Assembly (NCBI GenBank): GCA_051650525.1
Contig: JBOFJE010000012.1
Span: forward strand, 167,802 to 231,801
Direction of reading: 5' to 3'
Source: CAMREV01 sp051650525
Lineage (GTDB): Bacteria > Bacillota_I > Bacilli_A > Mycoplasmatales > Mycoplasmoidaceae
DNA length: 64,000 nt
Positions 21,542 through 32,058 of the stretch are shown one piece after another. Below the pieces are notes generated by a model, which was given only the letters and a program-made list of their open reading frames with translations, searched no databases and was not told the origin of the DNA. A program made the translations under genes and the position numbers. The stretch's first letter is position 1, and each line of letters opens with the position of its first letter.

Positions 21542-21833
21542 TTTCAATTTTATTAACAGATACCTTTGTTTTTTTATCACCAAATTTCACATATTTTACA
21601 ATGCCATATGCTTTTGCAAAAAGAGTGTGGTCCTTCCCCTGACCAACATTCTTCCCAGGATATATTTTATTACCTCTTTGTCTATATATAATTTGTCCTG
21701 CGTTAGTTAATTGCCCATCTGATAATTTCATTCCTAAATATTTAGGATTTGAATCTCGACCATTCTTCGATGATCCAACACCCTTTTTTGAAGCAAACAA
21801 TTGTAAATTTATTTTATATTTCATATTTTTCAT
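21537..21833 (-). CDS. rpmA: 50S ribosomal protein L27 with cleavable N-terminus
   Basis: L27, 98 residues. After a short extension (MKNMKYKINLQLFA) comes SKKGVGSSKNGRDS, GMKLSDGQ, NAGQIIYRQRG and the rest of the standard L27. Firmicute L27 carries such an extension ending LQxFA, which protease Prp removes before the protein joins the ribosome; prp is the next gene upstream and overlaps this one. The start could be 21833 or 21824 (MKYKINLQ); AAAGGAAAA lies before the first. Ribosomal operon order rplU-prp-rpmA is kept. Confidence 0.95.
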   Translation of the reverse strand: MKNMKYKINLQLFASKKGVGSSKNGRDSNPKYLGMKLSDGQLTNAGQIIYRQRGNKIYPGKNVGQGKDHTLFAKAYGIVKYVKFGDKKTKVSVNKIEK

Positions 21834-22155
21834 TTTTTTTCCTTTCTTTTAAATCAAAAATATTATCTTTGATAATGAATAATTTTAAAAAATTCTCTTG
21901 ACTGTAATAAACACATTTTAATTGTGTTATTAAAATATTTATAACATCATTTTTGAATTTACTTTTTATTTTAAAATAAATTGAAGGAGTTTTATTATTA
22001 ATTTTAGAATAAATTATTTCATTATTGGAAAATGATTTCATAAATCCCTGCAGAATTGCAGAAACGGCACTACAAATAATATCTTCTCCTTTTTCGTGAA
22101 ACATAGCATGTCCATTTGCATATATTCCATCATTAAATATTTTAATAGTTATCAT
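21814..22155 (-). CDS. prp: Ribosomal-processing cysteine protease Prp
   Basis: Prp cuts the N-terminal extension of L27. It has 113 residues with the catalytic pair visible: His in NGHAMF (about residue 16) and Cys in EDIICSAVSAI (about residue 28), the normal spacing. The gene sits between rplU and rpmA with overlaps at both ends (TAATG with rplU; 20 bases with rpmA), as in other Firmicutes. The C-terminal 15 residues are charged and longer than usual. Confidence 0.9.
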   Translation of the reverse strand: MITIKIFNDGIYANGHAMFHEKGEDIICSAVSAILQGFMKSFSNNEIIYSKINNKTPSIYFKIKSKFKNDVINILITQLKCVYYSQENFLKLFIIKDNIFDLKERKKNEKYEI

Positions 22156-22457
22156 TATCCTGCATTAATGTCTGTAACAACTAATTTAGTATATTGTTGT
22201 CTATGCCCTTGTCTTTTCAAATATCTAGAATACCTTTTATGCTTAATAATTGTTATTTTTTTTTGCTTTCCATGTTTTTCAACACTACAACTAACAAAAG
22301 CCCCTTTTACAAAAGGGTTACCAATCTTCCCAGAAACATAATATACTTTATTAAAATTAAGAATATCTCCAATTTTAGCATCTATTTTTTCTGTATATAT
22401 TACATCTCCCTTTTGAACTTTATATTGTTTAGAACCAGTTTCAAAAACTGTGATCAT
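22155..22457 (-). CDS. rplU: 50S ribosomal protein L21
   Basis: L21, 100 residues: FETGSKQYKVQKGDVIYTEK, VYYVSGKIGNPFVKGAFV, and the RNA-binding end ITIIKHKRYSRYLKRQGHRQ. The start ATG at 22457 has one of the strongest ribosome sites in the window (AAGGAGG, 4 bases away). It is the first gene of rplU-prp-rpmA, divergent from rpsB across a 153-base AT-rich gap. Confidence 0.96.
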   Translation of the reverse strand: MITVFETGSKQYKVQKGDVIYTEKIDAKIGDILNFNKVYYVSGKIGNPFVKGAFVSCSVEKHGKQKKITIIKHKRYSRYLKRQGHRQQYTKLVVTDINAG

Positions 22458-22610
22458 AATTCCTCCTTACTTAATATTTTAAAAATATATAAAAATTCAA
22501 ATCTTGACATTATAAATATTTAAAATAACAATTTATTTTATCATATTTTTTAAATAAAATTATTTTTTACCATATAATAATAAAGTATAAAATTTGAAAG
22601 AATGTGAAAA

Positions 22611-23576
22611 ATGTTTGAAAATAAAAATAATAATTATAAATCAGAAAAAAATAATGCTGAAAATTCTAATTTAAAAAAGTTTAATAACTATTATGACAAA
22701 AAAATGAATAATAAATATGATAGAATGAATCCCCGTAATAATTATAATAAAGAAAAAGGAGAAAATTATTATTTAGAAAAATCTCAGGAAATACAAAAAA
22801 TCATTAATGAAAAATTAGAATCAAATCCTGAATTAAAAAATAAATTAAAATTTTTAGTAAGTGTTCTTAAAATGATGGAAACTGGTGTACATATTGGGTT
22901 GCCATCTTCTAAATCTAATCCTAAAATGAAACCATATATTTATGCAAAAAAAGGAAAAAGAAATATCATTGATTTATATACTACTTTGCTTGGACTAAAT
23001 GAGTCTTTTAATTATTTAGAATCAAAATCAAAAGAAGGGAAAAAATTTCTGTTTATTGGTTCAAGAGGCACCAGGGTAAAAAATTTAATTAAAATACAAG
23101 CAAAAAGATCAAATGATTTTTATATAAACCAAAGATGGCTTGGTGGCACATTGACAAATTTTAAAACAATAAGTGAATCTACAAAAAAATTAACTGAATT
23201 AGTTATAGAAAAGAAATTTGGGAAAATTGAACAATATACCAAGAAAGAGCAAGTGCAAAAAATAAAGCAAATTGAAAAATTAAATAAATTCTTTGGTGGT
23301 ATCAGAACTATGAGCAGTCTTCCAGAAGCCATAATTATTACTAATCCTGTTGAAGAGAAAAATGCAGTTTTAGAGGCAAAAAAATTGGGTATAAAAATCA
23401 TTGCTATATGTAATACTGACGCAGATCCTGAATTTATTGATTATGTAATTCCTGCTAATAATTACTCAATTAGAGTTATATTTTTAATTATTACAATACT
23501 TGCTGATGCTATTGCTATGGGGCAAAATTTACCTACAGAATTTATAAATAAACCAGAAAATCATTCAAAAATTTAA
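22611..23576 (+). CDS. rpsB: 30S ribosomal protein S2 with long N-terminal extension
   Basis: S2, 321 residues versus about 230-260 usual. Residues 1-80 are a Lys/Asn/Tyr/Glu-rich extension with no homology I recognise; the S2 core starts at about residue 84 (VLKMMETGVHIGLPSSKSNP). Core motifs are KMKPYIYAKKGKRNIIDL, FIGSRG, INQRWLGGTLTNFKT, FGGIRTMSSLPEAIII and AICNTDADPEFIDYVIPAN. The usual GHQ(T)xRWNPKM reads GLPSSKSNPKM. A TATAAT box lies at 22573-22578 without a clear -35. ffh follows after 59 bases; no tsf is adjacent, unlike the usual rpsB-tsf pair. Confidence 0.93.
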   Translation: MFENKNNNYKSEKNNAENSNLKKFNNYYDKKMNNKYDRMNPRNNYNKEKGENYYLEKSQEIQKIINEKLESNPELKNKLKFLVSVLKMMETGVHIGLPSSKSNPKMKPYIYAKKGKRNIIDLYTTLLGLNESFNYLESKSKEGKKFLFIGSRGTRVKNLIKIQAKRSNDFYINQRWLGGTLTNFKTISESTKKLTELVIEKKFGKIEQYTKKEQVQKIKQIEKLNKFFGGIRTMSSLPEAIIITNPVEEKNAVLEAKKLGIKIIAICNTDADPEFIDYVIPANNYSIRVIFLIITILADAIAMGQNLPTEFINKPENHSKI

Positions 23577-23635
23577 ATCAACATTTACTTTATATTCTTA
23601 GCAGCAATATTAATGATTCTATTTTAAGGAATAAA

Positions 23636-24982
23636 ATGATAAAAAAAATTGTTTCAACAATTATTTCTAATAATATCAAAAGAAAATTAGAAAATTCTAC
23701 AATTAAAGAGGAAAATATAAGAGATGTTTTATATGAGATTAGAATATCTCTTCTTGACGCAGATGTTAATTTATTGGTGGTAAAAAAAATTATAAATTCA
23801 ATAAAAAATGCTGCAATTGGAAGAATTGTAAGTCCTGATGAAAAAATTGATGATGTTCTTTTATTGATTATAAAAGAGCAGTTGCTATTATTGTTGAATA
23901 AAAATAATAATGATATTAATTGAAGTAAAAAAAATTTGAAGATTATGTTAGTTGGATTGCAAGGATCAGGAAAAACTACAACTTGTGCTAAAATTGCTAA
24001 CTTGTTAAAAAATAAATATTCTAAAAAACCGATGTTAGTAGCATTGGATATTTATCGTCCTGCTGCAATTGAGCAATTAAATACATTAGCAAAACAAACT
24101 AAAGTTTCTTTTTTTCAAAATAGTAATCAAGAACCTTCTAAGACTGCTAAAGAATCTTTAATGTTTCTTAACAACAAATGCAATGATTCTTTAATATTTG
24201 ATACTGCTGGTAGACTTCAAACAAATGAGAATCTAATGATAGAGCTTCAAGATATTAAAAAAAATACAACACCAGATGAAATATTGCTTGTAATTGATGG
24301 TATGTCTGGTCAAGATGCATTAAATGTTGCTAAGGAATTTCATGAAAAATTGAATTTGACTGGAATAATAGTAACCAAATTAGATTCAGATTCTCGTGCT
24401 GGATCAATTTTATCTATCTCAGGATATTTGGATGTTCCCATAAAATTGATTGGTATGGGAGAAAAAATTAATCAATTAAATGTATTTCATCCTTCAAGAA
24501 TTGCAGACCGTATATTAGGTCTTGGTGATATTATGACACTTGCTGAGAAGGCTGCTGATGTAATTGATGAGAAAGATACAAAGAAGTTTTTACAAAAGAT
24601 GTTGTCTGGTAAAATGGATCTTAATGACTTGATGAAACAAATGGAACAATTTCATAAAATAGGTTCTATGAATGACATTGCTAAAATGATTCCAATGGGT
24701 ATGAATATCTCTAATGAAAAAATCTTTCAGAGCGAAGAAAAAATGAAGATTTGAAAAGTTATAATATCATCAATGACATTATATGAGAGAAAAAATCCAA
24801 ATATTGTTAAAAGAAGCCCAACTAGAAAAAATAGAATTATAAAAGGTTCTGGCAGAAAACCTGATGAAATAAACAAACTTATTTCAGAATGGGAAAAATC
24901 TAGAAAAAAAATGGAAGAATTAGGAAAAATGATGAAAAAAGGGCATAACCCTTTTTCTAATTTTATGAAAAATTCTATTTAA
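23636..24982 (+). CDS. ffh: Signal recognition particle protein Ffh
   Basis: The GTPase of the SRP that targets nascent membrane proteins. It has 448 residues with TGA Trp codons at 23921 and 24752. The N domain has the four-helix pattern LYEIRISLLDADVNL. The G domain has GLQGSGKTTTCAKIA, DIYRPAAIEQL, FDTAGRLQ, TKLDSDSRAG and GMGEKINQLNVF. The Met-rich M domain (MKQMEQFHKIGSM onward) ends with RIIKGSGRKPDEINKL, the SRP RNA-binding motif. AAGGA is upstream of the ATG. Its stop overlaps the stop of the convergent gene by 4 bases. Confidence 0.96.
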
Positions 24983-25878
24983 TATTCGTATATATATAGC
25001 TTTTTTTTCTCTATGGGATGATATGAGTTTTTTGATATCCTTAAACCAATGTTTGTGGAGCTTGTGCCTTCATCATCTTGTCTATCAATAAATTTTTGAC
25101 TAATGTTATTCAATCTTAAATTTTCTGATAATAAAAATTGGAATACTCCTTTATATTCTTTAGAAGCTTTTTCAATTACTATTTCATAAAAATCACCATT
25201 GATAATACCTATTGTAGCACCTATTGTTTTATTATTATTTTTTAATACTGATCCTTTAAAAATATTAGGATATTCAACTGATAAATCAAAAATATGTGAA
25301 TAAGAATTAATTTCGTAGTTCCTATTATTTGAATTAAAAATTACAAATTTTTTTATATCCTCAATATTATCTTCAGAAATTATTGATAATTTTGCTTCAT
25401 TATAGTTCTTTAAAAAATAATTTAATAAATTTCTCTTTTTTTGCATTTTTTTTCCTGGAAAACCTTTTATATATTCAGTTTTATAAATATAATTTGAAAT
25501 TATTGTTCTATCATTGCTAATTTTTAAATTATATTTATCTAAGAATTCTTTATCTATCTCTTCAGAAACAAAATATTTAATTTTATTAAATCTTAATATT
25601 TCTATAAATTTAAAAATATAATCTTCTTTCAATTCTTTTGTATCATTAATTAGCATTCCATAATATTCATCTTTGGAGAGAAAATACCCTTCATATTGTG
25701 AAGTTGCTTTAATTTTAAAAAAATAATCTCCATTATTATATAAATAAGAAACTTTTATCCCATAGGATAATAATTGAAAAAGAGAAAATATTGACACTCT
25801 AGTTTGTATATCTTTCATATTATTATAAATAATGATTAAATCAAAAATATTAAGCTCATTGAAAATAAATGTTTCCAT
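24979..25878 (-). CDS. DUF2156 (phosphatidylglycerol lysyltransferase C-terminal-like) protein
   Basis: A 299-residue soluble protein. It matches the DUF2156 layout: GFPGKKMQKKRNLLNYFLKN at about residue 139, an acceptor-site region with IGATIGIINGDFYEIVIEKA, and RQDDEGTSSTNIGLRISKNS near the C-terminus, where family members have an ExDLGxxGLRxxKxSYxP pattern. DUF2156 is a GNAT-type fold that in MprF transfers an amino acid from tRNA to phosphatidylglycerol; stand-alone forms are less well defined. There is no membrane domain here. It begins 2 bases after proS, so the two probably share a transcript. Confidence 0.7.
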   Translation of the reverse strand: METFIFNELNIFDLIIIYNNMKDIQTRVSIFSLFQLLSYGIKVSYLYNNGDYFFKIKATSQYEGYFLSKDEYYGMLINDTKELKEDYIFKFIEILRFNKIKYFVSEEIDKEFLDKYNLKISNDRTIISNYIYKTEYIKGFPGKKMQKKRNLLNYFLKNYNEAKLSIISEDNIEDIKKFVIFNSNNRNYEINSYSHIFDLSVEYPNIFKGSVLKNNNKTIGATIGIINGDFYEIVIEKASKEYKGVFQFLLSENLRLNNISQKFIDRQDDEGTSSTNIGLRISKNSYHPIEKKKLYIYEY

Positions 25879-25880
25879 TT

Positions 25881-27299
25881 TTAATAAGACCTCCCAAAAT
25901 ATACTTTAAATTTGGTCTTATTGCCTGTATAAAAACATTTCCCATAATCATTAGATTCAATAATACATCTAGGGGTAGCCCCAGTATCTAATTTTATTTT
26001 AGATTCATCCTCTGATTTTCCTGATCAAAAAGCTAGTATAACTTTATTCATATTTATTTCTTTTTTAAATTCATCATAATTGTATATTTTCACTATTTTT
26101 GAGTCAATATTATCTTTTGCTTTTTTAAATAAATCACAATGGTATTTATCTAAAATACTTTTAATAAATTTTTTATTAATTATATCTATTGAATAATTTT
26201 GTTTCTCCTTACTGTTCCTTAATATTATTTCAATTTGGTTGTTAATAATTGATCTAGGACCTATATTAATTTGAATGGGTATTCCTTTTAATTCACCATC
26301 ACATATTTTAAAACCAGGTCGATTAACAGTACTATCAATTTCAATTCTAAATCCTTTTAATTTAGTGGCTATTTTATTTGCAAAAATAATAATATTTTCA
26401 TCCTTGTTACTAAAAAATGTGTTTATTCTAATTTGAATAGGTGCTATTTTCGGAGGAATAATTAAGCCATTATTATCACTATGAGTCATAATAATTGCAC
26501 CCATTATTCTTGAAGAAATTCCTGCAGAAGTTTGAAAAATATACTCGTATTTGTTATTTTTATTTTGAAATTTAATATTAAAAGTTTTGCTAAAATTTGT
26601 GCCTAAAAAATGAGAAGTTCCGCATTGAAGGACTTGTCCATCTTTCATTACAGTTTCTAAAGTATAAGTTATTAAGGCTCCAGCAAATTTTTCATTCTCA
26701 GTTTTTTTACCGGTCAACACTGGTATAGCAAGATGCTCCTCAAATATTTTTTTATACAAAAATATAATTTTTTTGGTGAATAATTCTGCACTTTTTAAAT
26801 CTGCAAATGCTGAATGTTGTTCTTGTCAAAAAAATTCAGAGGTTCTTAAAAATAATTTTGTATTTTTTTCAATTCTAAATACATTACACCATTGATTTAA
26901 TTTCATTGGTAAATCATTATAGTTTTTTATATTTTTTAAAAAATAATTACAAAATAATATTTCAGATGTTGGTCTTAATATATAAGGATCATCAATTTTA
27001 ACACCACAGATTTTTTCTATTTTAAACAATTCTGGCTTAAACCCTTGTATGTGATTTTTTTCTTTAATAAAGGAACTATAAGGTATAAATGCTGGAAAAA
27101 TACAATTCTCTATGTTCTCTTTTAAAAAGAATTTATCAACTAATTTTACAACATTTGACCATATTTTATATCCATAAGGTTTTATTACCATTGTTCCCTT
27201 TACAAGGCCGTGTTCTGCAACATCAGAATTAATTATTACAGAAGTATATCACTTTGCAAAATCTTTTTCCATTAATACTATATTTTTATGTTTATCCAT
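25881..27299 (-). CDS. proS: Prolyl-tRNA synthetase (short, archaeal/eukaryotic-type)
   Basis: Charges tRNA-Pro. It has 472 residues and lacks the long editing insert of the E. coli-type enzyme, matching the ProS type 3 form found in mycoplasmas. Motifs: GTMVIKPYGYKIW, YILRPTSEILFCNYF, LNQWCNVFRIEKNTKLFLRT with EFFWQEQHSAF (the Trp is TGA), CGTSHFLGTNFSKTF, and the C-terminal IPPKIAPIQIRI anticodon domain. The last residues (VYFGRSY) include the Tyr terminus typical of this type. The start ATG at 27299 overlaps the upstream truB-ribF stop by 8 bases. Confidence 0.95.
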
Positions 27300-28827
27300 G
27301 TTTGTTCCTTATGTTATTAAAATAGTTACTATATACACTTTCAAAATCTAAAAGAATTTTCCTAGATTCATTAACTTCCTTACTAATTTTTTCAATTAAT
27401 TTTTTCTTTGAATTTAATTTCTTGAAGTTATCTAAAAATTTAACAGGGTAAATTTCTACTAGATGATTATAAATTTCTCTATTAAAATCATGGATATATG
27501 TTTCTGATAAAACTTTATCATCTTTAATACTTCAAAAAAAAGATGTTGATTTATAACATTTTCTCCCAATTATTGTAAATGAAGCATATGAACCTGATTT
27601 TATTCCTGTATTCGTTTTTCATTCAACATTAATTGTAGGAAAATTTAATAATCTACCTAACTGTTTCCCTCTTATAACAATGCCTCTTATTTTAAATAAA
27701 TTTATTTGTAACTTATTTACACTATCTAAATCACCATCAGTTAATTTTTTCCTAATCATTGTTGAACTAATATTATTTTTGGATGAAATTATTTTTACAT
27801 CAAAAGAATTAGACAAAATTTTTGAATCTTGCAAATTATTACCATAATAAAAATTATCTCCAATAATAATAGTTTTTGGATTAATTTTTTCCAAAACTAA
27901 GTTATTAAAATCAATTGCAGGAATATTATTATTTTTAATATCATAAACAAAAATTTTTTGAGGATTAAAATAATCTAAATTTAATATCCTGTTAAGTATG
28001 GAATTAATGTATCATTTTTTTGAAGGATTATTTATAAATATTAATACATTAAAATTTCTTGATTTAAACATTTCTCTATGACCTATATGGATAATATCAA
28101 AATGGCCAATTATAAGATCATAAAAATAAGAATCGTTAAATGATGAATCCTTATTAATTATTTCTATTTTTTCATGGTATTGTCATAAGTCATCATAATC
28201 TGATATAGAGTTTTCAATGTCATAACCTCCTATTTTAACTCTTTTAAGATCCTGAATGTATCCATATGTATTTAAAAATTCTGAAAAATCCACAGCAAAT
28301 GATCTTATATAAAAGCCTTTGCTAACATTCATAATTATTTCTACTATTTTATCTTTCTCATCATAATTTAAGCATTTTATTCATTTAATATTTACATTTC
28401 TACTAGGAGGGGTTATTTCTATATCTTTTCTTGCATACTCATATAATTTCTTTCCATTTATTTTAACACTTGAAAATATAGGAACCTTCTGCATGTATCA
28501 AGAATTATTAAAATATAATATAGCTTTATTTATATCTTCTATTGATGGAAAAATCTCTGAAGTTAATACTATCTTCCCTTCTTTATCAAAAGTATCAGTA
28601 TGAAAACCAAATTTTATTTTGAATTGATAAACTTTATCCAAATATACTAGTTTACTTAAATGCTTTGTTCCCTCATCAAGTGCAATTATCATTAAACCAG
28701 TTGCTAGTGGATCAAGAGTTCCTGAATGACCTGCCTTTTTACTATTTGTTAATAATTTAACAATTTGGACAAGCTGATTAGACGTTTGATAACATTTTTT
28801 GTTAAATAATATTATCTTTATTTTCAA
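27292..28827 (-). CDS. truB-ribF: In-frame fusion: TruB pseudouridine synthase plus RibF riboflavin kinase/FAD synthetase
   Basis: A single open frame of 511 residues (TGA = Trp) joins two normally separate proteins. Residues 1-210 are TruB: catalytic HSGTLDPLATGLM, then KVPIFSSVKINGKKLYEYAR, GFYIRSFAVDF and YIQDLKRVKIGGYDI; no PUA domain. Residues 228-511 are RibF: nucleotidyltransferase LIIGHFDIIHIGHREMF (241 onward), IIIGDNFYYG, SSTMIRKKL, then flavokinase IRGKQLGRLLNFPTINVE and ETYIHDFN. I read every codon across the junction and found no TAA or TAG. No in-frame ATG precedes the RibF GHFD motif. The start is TTG at 28827 behind AAAGGAAAG. truB and ribF are neighbours in many Firmicutes, so the fusion needs only loss of a stop. 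Confidence 0.88.
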
Positions 28828-28837
28828 AATCTTTCCT

Positions 28838-30085
28838 TTAATTTATTTTATTAAAAATGTAGAAATTTTTTTTTCCTTTTTTTAGAATTAAAAATCTCCC
28901 ACACAATAAATCACTATTTTTAATTATTATTCTACTATCATTTACTATAACACCATTTATCTTAATGCTACTATTATCAAATAATTCCCTTGCTAATCTT
29001 CTAGATTTAACAATATTATTTTCAACTATAATATCAATTAATAAAAAAGGAATATTTTTAAATGTAAAATTTGGTGCAAATTTAAAATAATTGGATATGT
29101 CATTTTTTTCTAATAAATGATATTTTTCAGTAAAAAGAATGTTAGAGATTTTCAATACTTTGTCATATTCATTTTTGCCGTGAATTTCAGTTATAACATT
29201 CTTTGCAAGCATTTTTTGTGAATATCTTTTTCGAGGTTCCATTAAATGAATTCTCATAATTTCATCAATTTCATGAATTTCAAAGCTAGATAAAAATTTC
29301 AACACATTTTCTATATCATCATCATTTTGATTTACTAAATACTGATACATATCATAAACTGATGTAACATCTTTATCTAAGTATATTGCCCCTTTTTCTG
29401 ATTTGCCAAATTTAGTTCCATCAGATTTAAGTAATAAATTTATTGTAATTCCGGAACAGCAAGATTCTATGCCATTTTTTTTCCTTATCAATTCTAATCC
29501 AGAAGTAATATTACCTCATTGGTCTGATCCACCACATTGTATTCCAATATTGTAATTAGAAAATAAAAAATAAAAATCATAAGCTTGAATTAATGTGTAA
29601 GAAAATTCAGCAAAAGATATACCACTATCTAATCTAGTTCTTATTAAGTCTTTTGCAATTAAATAATTAACTGTAAATTCTTTTCCAATTTCTCTTAAAA
29701 AATCAATAAAAAAAAAGTCTTTGTAAAAAAAGTAATTATCAACAATGTACTTACTATCAATGAAATAACTAATCTGCTCTTTTATTTTATTAAAGTTATA
29801 TATTAATTCATTTTTTTCAAGAAGTTTTCTTTCATTATTTTTACCAGATGGATCTCCTATTTGGCCTGTAGCACCTCCGCAAAGAGCATAAGATTTTATA
29901 TTAAATTTTTCAAATATTTTTAGAACCCTGATCATAACATAATTGCCTAAATGTAATGATTTAAAAGAGGGATCAAATCCAACATAAACTGCTTTGTTAT
30001 TTTTTATGCAATCATTAAATTTTTCTTCACTAGATAATTGTGATAGCATATTTCTTTTCTTTAACTCATTTAGAACACTATCCAT
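28838..30085 (-). CDS. tyrS: Tyrosyl-tRNA synthetase
   Basis: Charges tRNA-Tyr. It has 415 residues with one TGA Trp (29516). The class I motifs are VYVGFDPSFKSLHLGNYV (HIGH-type) and GTKFGKSEKGAIYL (KMSKS-type). The CGGATGQIGDPSG loop and QCGGSDQWGNITSG identify TyrRS. The C-terminal S4-like RNA-binding domain is at about 345-400 (SRRLARELFDNSSIKINGV). The ATG at 30085 has AGGAG upstream. truB-ribF follows after 10 bases. Confidence 0.96.
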
Positions 30086-30117
30086 AATTCTCCTAGTAAT
30101 TTTTTTAAAATCAATAA

Positions 30118-31152
30118 TTAATTATTTTTATATATAATATCTAAATTTTGCTGAATCATTTTATAGGCAGCATTTATATCCTCCTTTGCTATATCAATCA
30201 TTAGTTCTCTATCTCTGAAATTATTATTTCTAAGTGCTAATTTATCAGCACAAAAAATTATTTTATTTAAAGTACTATTTGGTTTATTTAAAATCACATG
30301 ATTGCTAATTGCCTCAGTTATATCATTATCCTTAATACAGAATAATTTTTGCATCATGTACCCTGCAACAGGTCCATGCAATATCTTTCAATTTATATAT
30401 TCATATATACCTAATTTTTTTTTAGCAATTTCTTCTAAAAAAAAACTGCTAGCTTCTTTAAAAAAATCATGATAAATTCCAGCAACAAAAGCTTTTTGTG
30501 CAATTTCTAATCCATATTTTCTAGAAAATTCAACAGCTAAATTTGCAACTTGAATAGAATGATTTATTCTATATTCAGATATCCCATATAGATGCATTCT
30601 TCTAATTGCATAAATAGCATTTTTATTAATGTAATCTAGAACATCCGAATTTATTTTACCTTCTTCCATCTTTAAAATTAACTTTGATGATGATATATCA
30701 TATGTTTTACCTTCAATCACTATATCTTTATCATTTTTCTTAGTAATTTTTTTTGAATTTCTTGAATAAACAATTATAACTGCATTTGCCTGAATAAAGT
30801 CATGGTTCCTTCAATTATCTAGTTCGTTATATTCATCAGAACCCATCAATATATAAAAATTATCTTCTGGATATTTTTTAATCAATAATTCCAAAGTTTT
30901 AAATGAGTAAGATGGCCCATCTATTTTTTCTTCAATGTTAGAGACAAAGAAACTATCATATGTAGACACTGCTAATTTACACATTTTTAATCTGTCTTCA
31001 TATTTGCATGAAAATTGTTTTGTGCTCGGAGAATTTGCGCAAGGAATGAAAATTACCCTATCAGCATTAATTACTGATAAAGCTTTTTTAGCAATTAAAA
31101 TATGGCCATTATGAATTGGGTCAAAAAACCCTCCAAATATTATTGTCTTCAT
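30118..31152 (-). CDS. nadD: NadD nicotinate-nucleotide adenylyltransferase fused to YqeK-type HD hydrolase
   Basis: A fusion of 344 residues, continuous through two TGA Trp codons. Residues 1-140 are NadD, which adenylates nicotinate mononucleotide in NAD synthesis: IIFGGFFDPIHNGHILIAKK, FIPCANSPS, GSDEYNELDNWRN. Residues about 155-344 are an HD domain of the YqeK type: INHSIQVANLAVEF, GIYHDFFKEA, LHGPVAGYMM, IIFCADKL. YqeK proteins hydrolyse Ap4A symmetrically. The same two-domain fusion is known from other mollicutes (M. genitalium MG240), so this one is not new. It lies 32 bases from tyrS. Confidence 0.92.
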
Positions 31153-31173
31153 ATCACTAATTATAATAAAAAA

Positions 31174-31202
31174 TAAAAATTTTATTAATAATAAAATTTT
31201 TA
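31174..31202. terminator. Palindromic hairpin after the 262-aa gene
   Basis: The near-palindrome TAAAAATTTTATTAATAATAAAATTTTTA spans the stop codon of the upstream minus gene (31200-31202) and lies between it and nadD. The stem is all A/T with a terminal T-run, so termination is plausible but weak. Confidence 0.45.
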
Positions 31203-31988
31203 TTTTGATTCATCAAACAATTTACGTAACCGACTAATCGATTTTTGAGTATCCTCAATATTATTAGCTATTTTTATAGTGATCTCAGAATTGCAACTTT
31301 CTTTAATCTTGCTGATTGATTTTTTTTCATTATTATAATCATACCCATAATAAGAATTATTATTTTCAAAATGTTCTTTGTTGATTTCAGAATTATCATT
31401 TATAGTTTGTCCACTCTGATTCACATTATTTACATCGAGAGGAATCTCCCTATTCTCAAATACTTCTTTGCTTTCATTAATAATATTATTTGAATCAACA
31501 CTTAAATTTTCTGAAGGGAATGCTTCATCAACATTATTCAATTCACCAAATGCTTTTAAAGGATCATCATAATTTTGATCAATGATTATTTCTTCTTCAG
31601 CTGCTTTTTTAGCCTCTATTTTGGCTTTTTTAGCTTCAATTTTCTGCTGCTTTTTTAATAATTTAGCTGCTTTTTTTTCCTCTTTTAATTTTAATTTTTC
31701 CTTTTTCATTAATTCTTTGGCCGATAACATTCCATTGTTATCTTCAGAAGAAATTTTACTTTCTTCAATAGGAATCTTATTTTCTTCAAAAGTAGAATTT
31801 TGAGAACTTATATCTGCATCTGTATAACCAAAATCAGAAATATTTTTTCTTATATAATCATCATATGCAAAAATATCAGCATCTGTTAGAATATTACCTA
31901 CCCCTTGTTCATCTGTATAAATTCATTGTTCTCCATTATTTTCAATAGAGTAATTTTCTTTTAGAATTTTTAAAATTATTTCATTCAT
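31200..31988 (-). CDS. Acidic/Lys-rich coiled protein of unknown function
   Basis: A 262-residue protein from the ATG at 31988 with one TGA Trp. Residues 1-60 are acidic with aromatics (GEQWIYTDEQGVGNILTDAD, then FAYDDYIRKNISDFGYTDAD). Residues about 87-130 are a Lys/Glu/Ala-rich helix (LMKKEKLKLKEEKKAAKLLK onward). The remainder is Asn/Glu-rich and probably disordered, with a helical end (SISRLRKLFDESK). There is no signal peptide or membrane segment. The aromatic/Gly N-terminal part is loosely like the EAGR boxes of mycoplasma terminal-organelle proteins; I would not assign it on this basis. It may be a cytoskeletal or scaffold protein. Confidence 0.65.
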
Positions 31989-32058
31989 TATTCAATACCT
32001 AGATATTTCCTTAAATTACATAAACATAAATATATTATAACAAAAAAATATTAATTTT

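Noticed and set aside
28200..28240. Separate RibF start after AGGAGG near 28230
   Set aside because: The ATG after that AGGAGG is out of frame and closes after about 20 codons; no in-frame ATG exists before the RibF GHFD motif.
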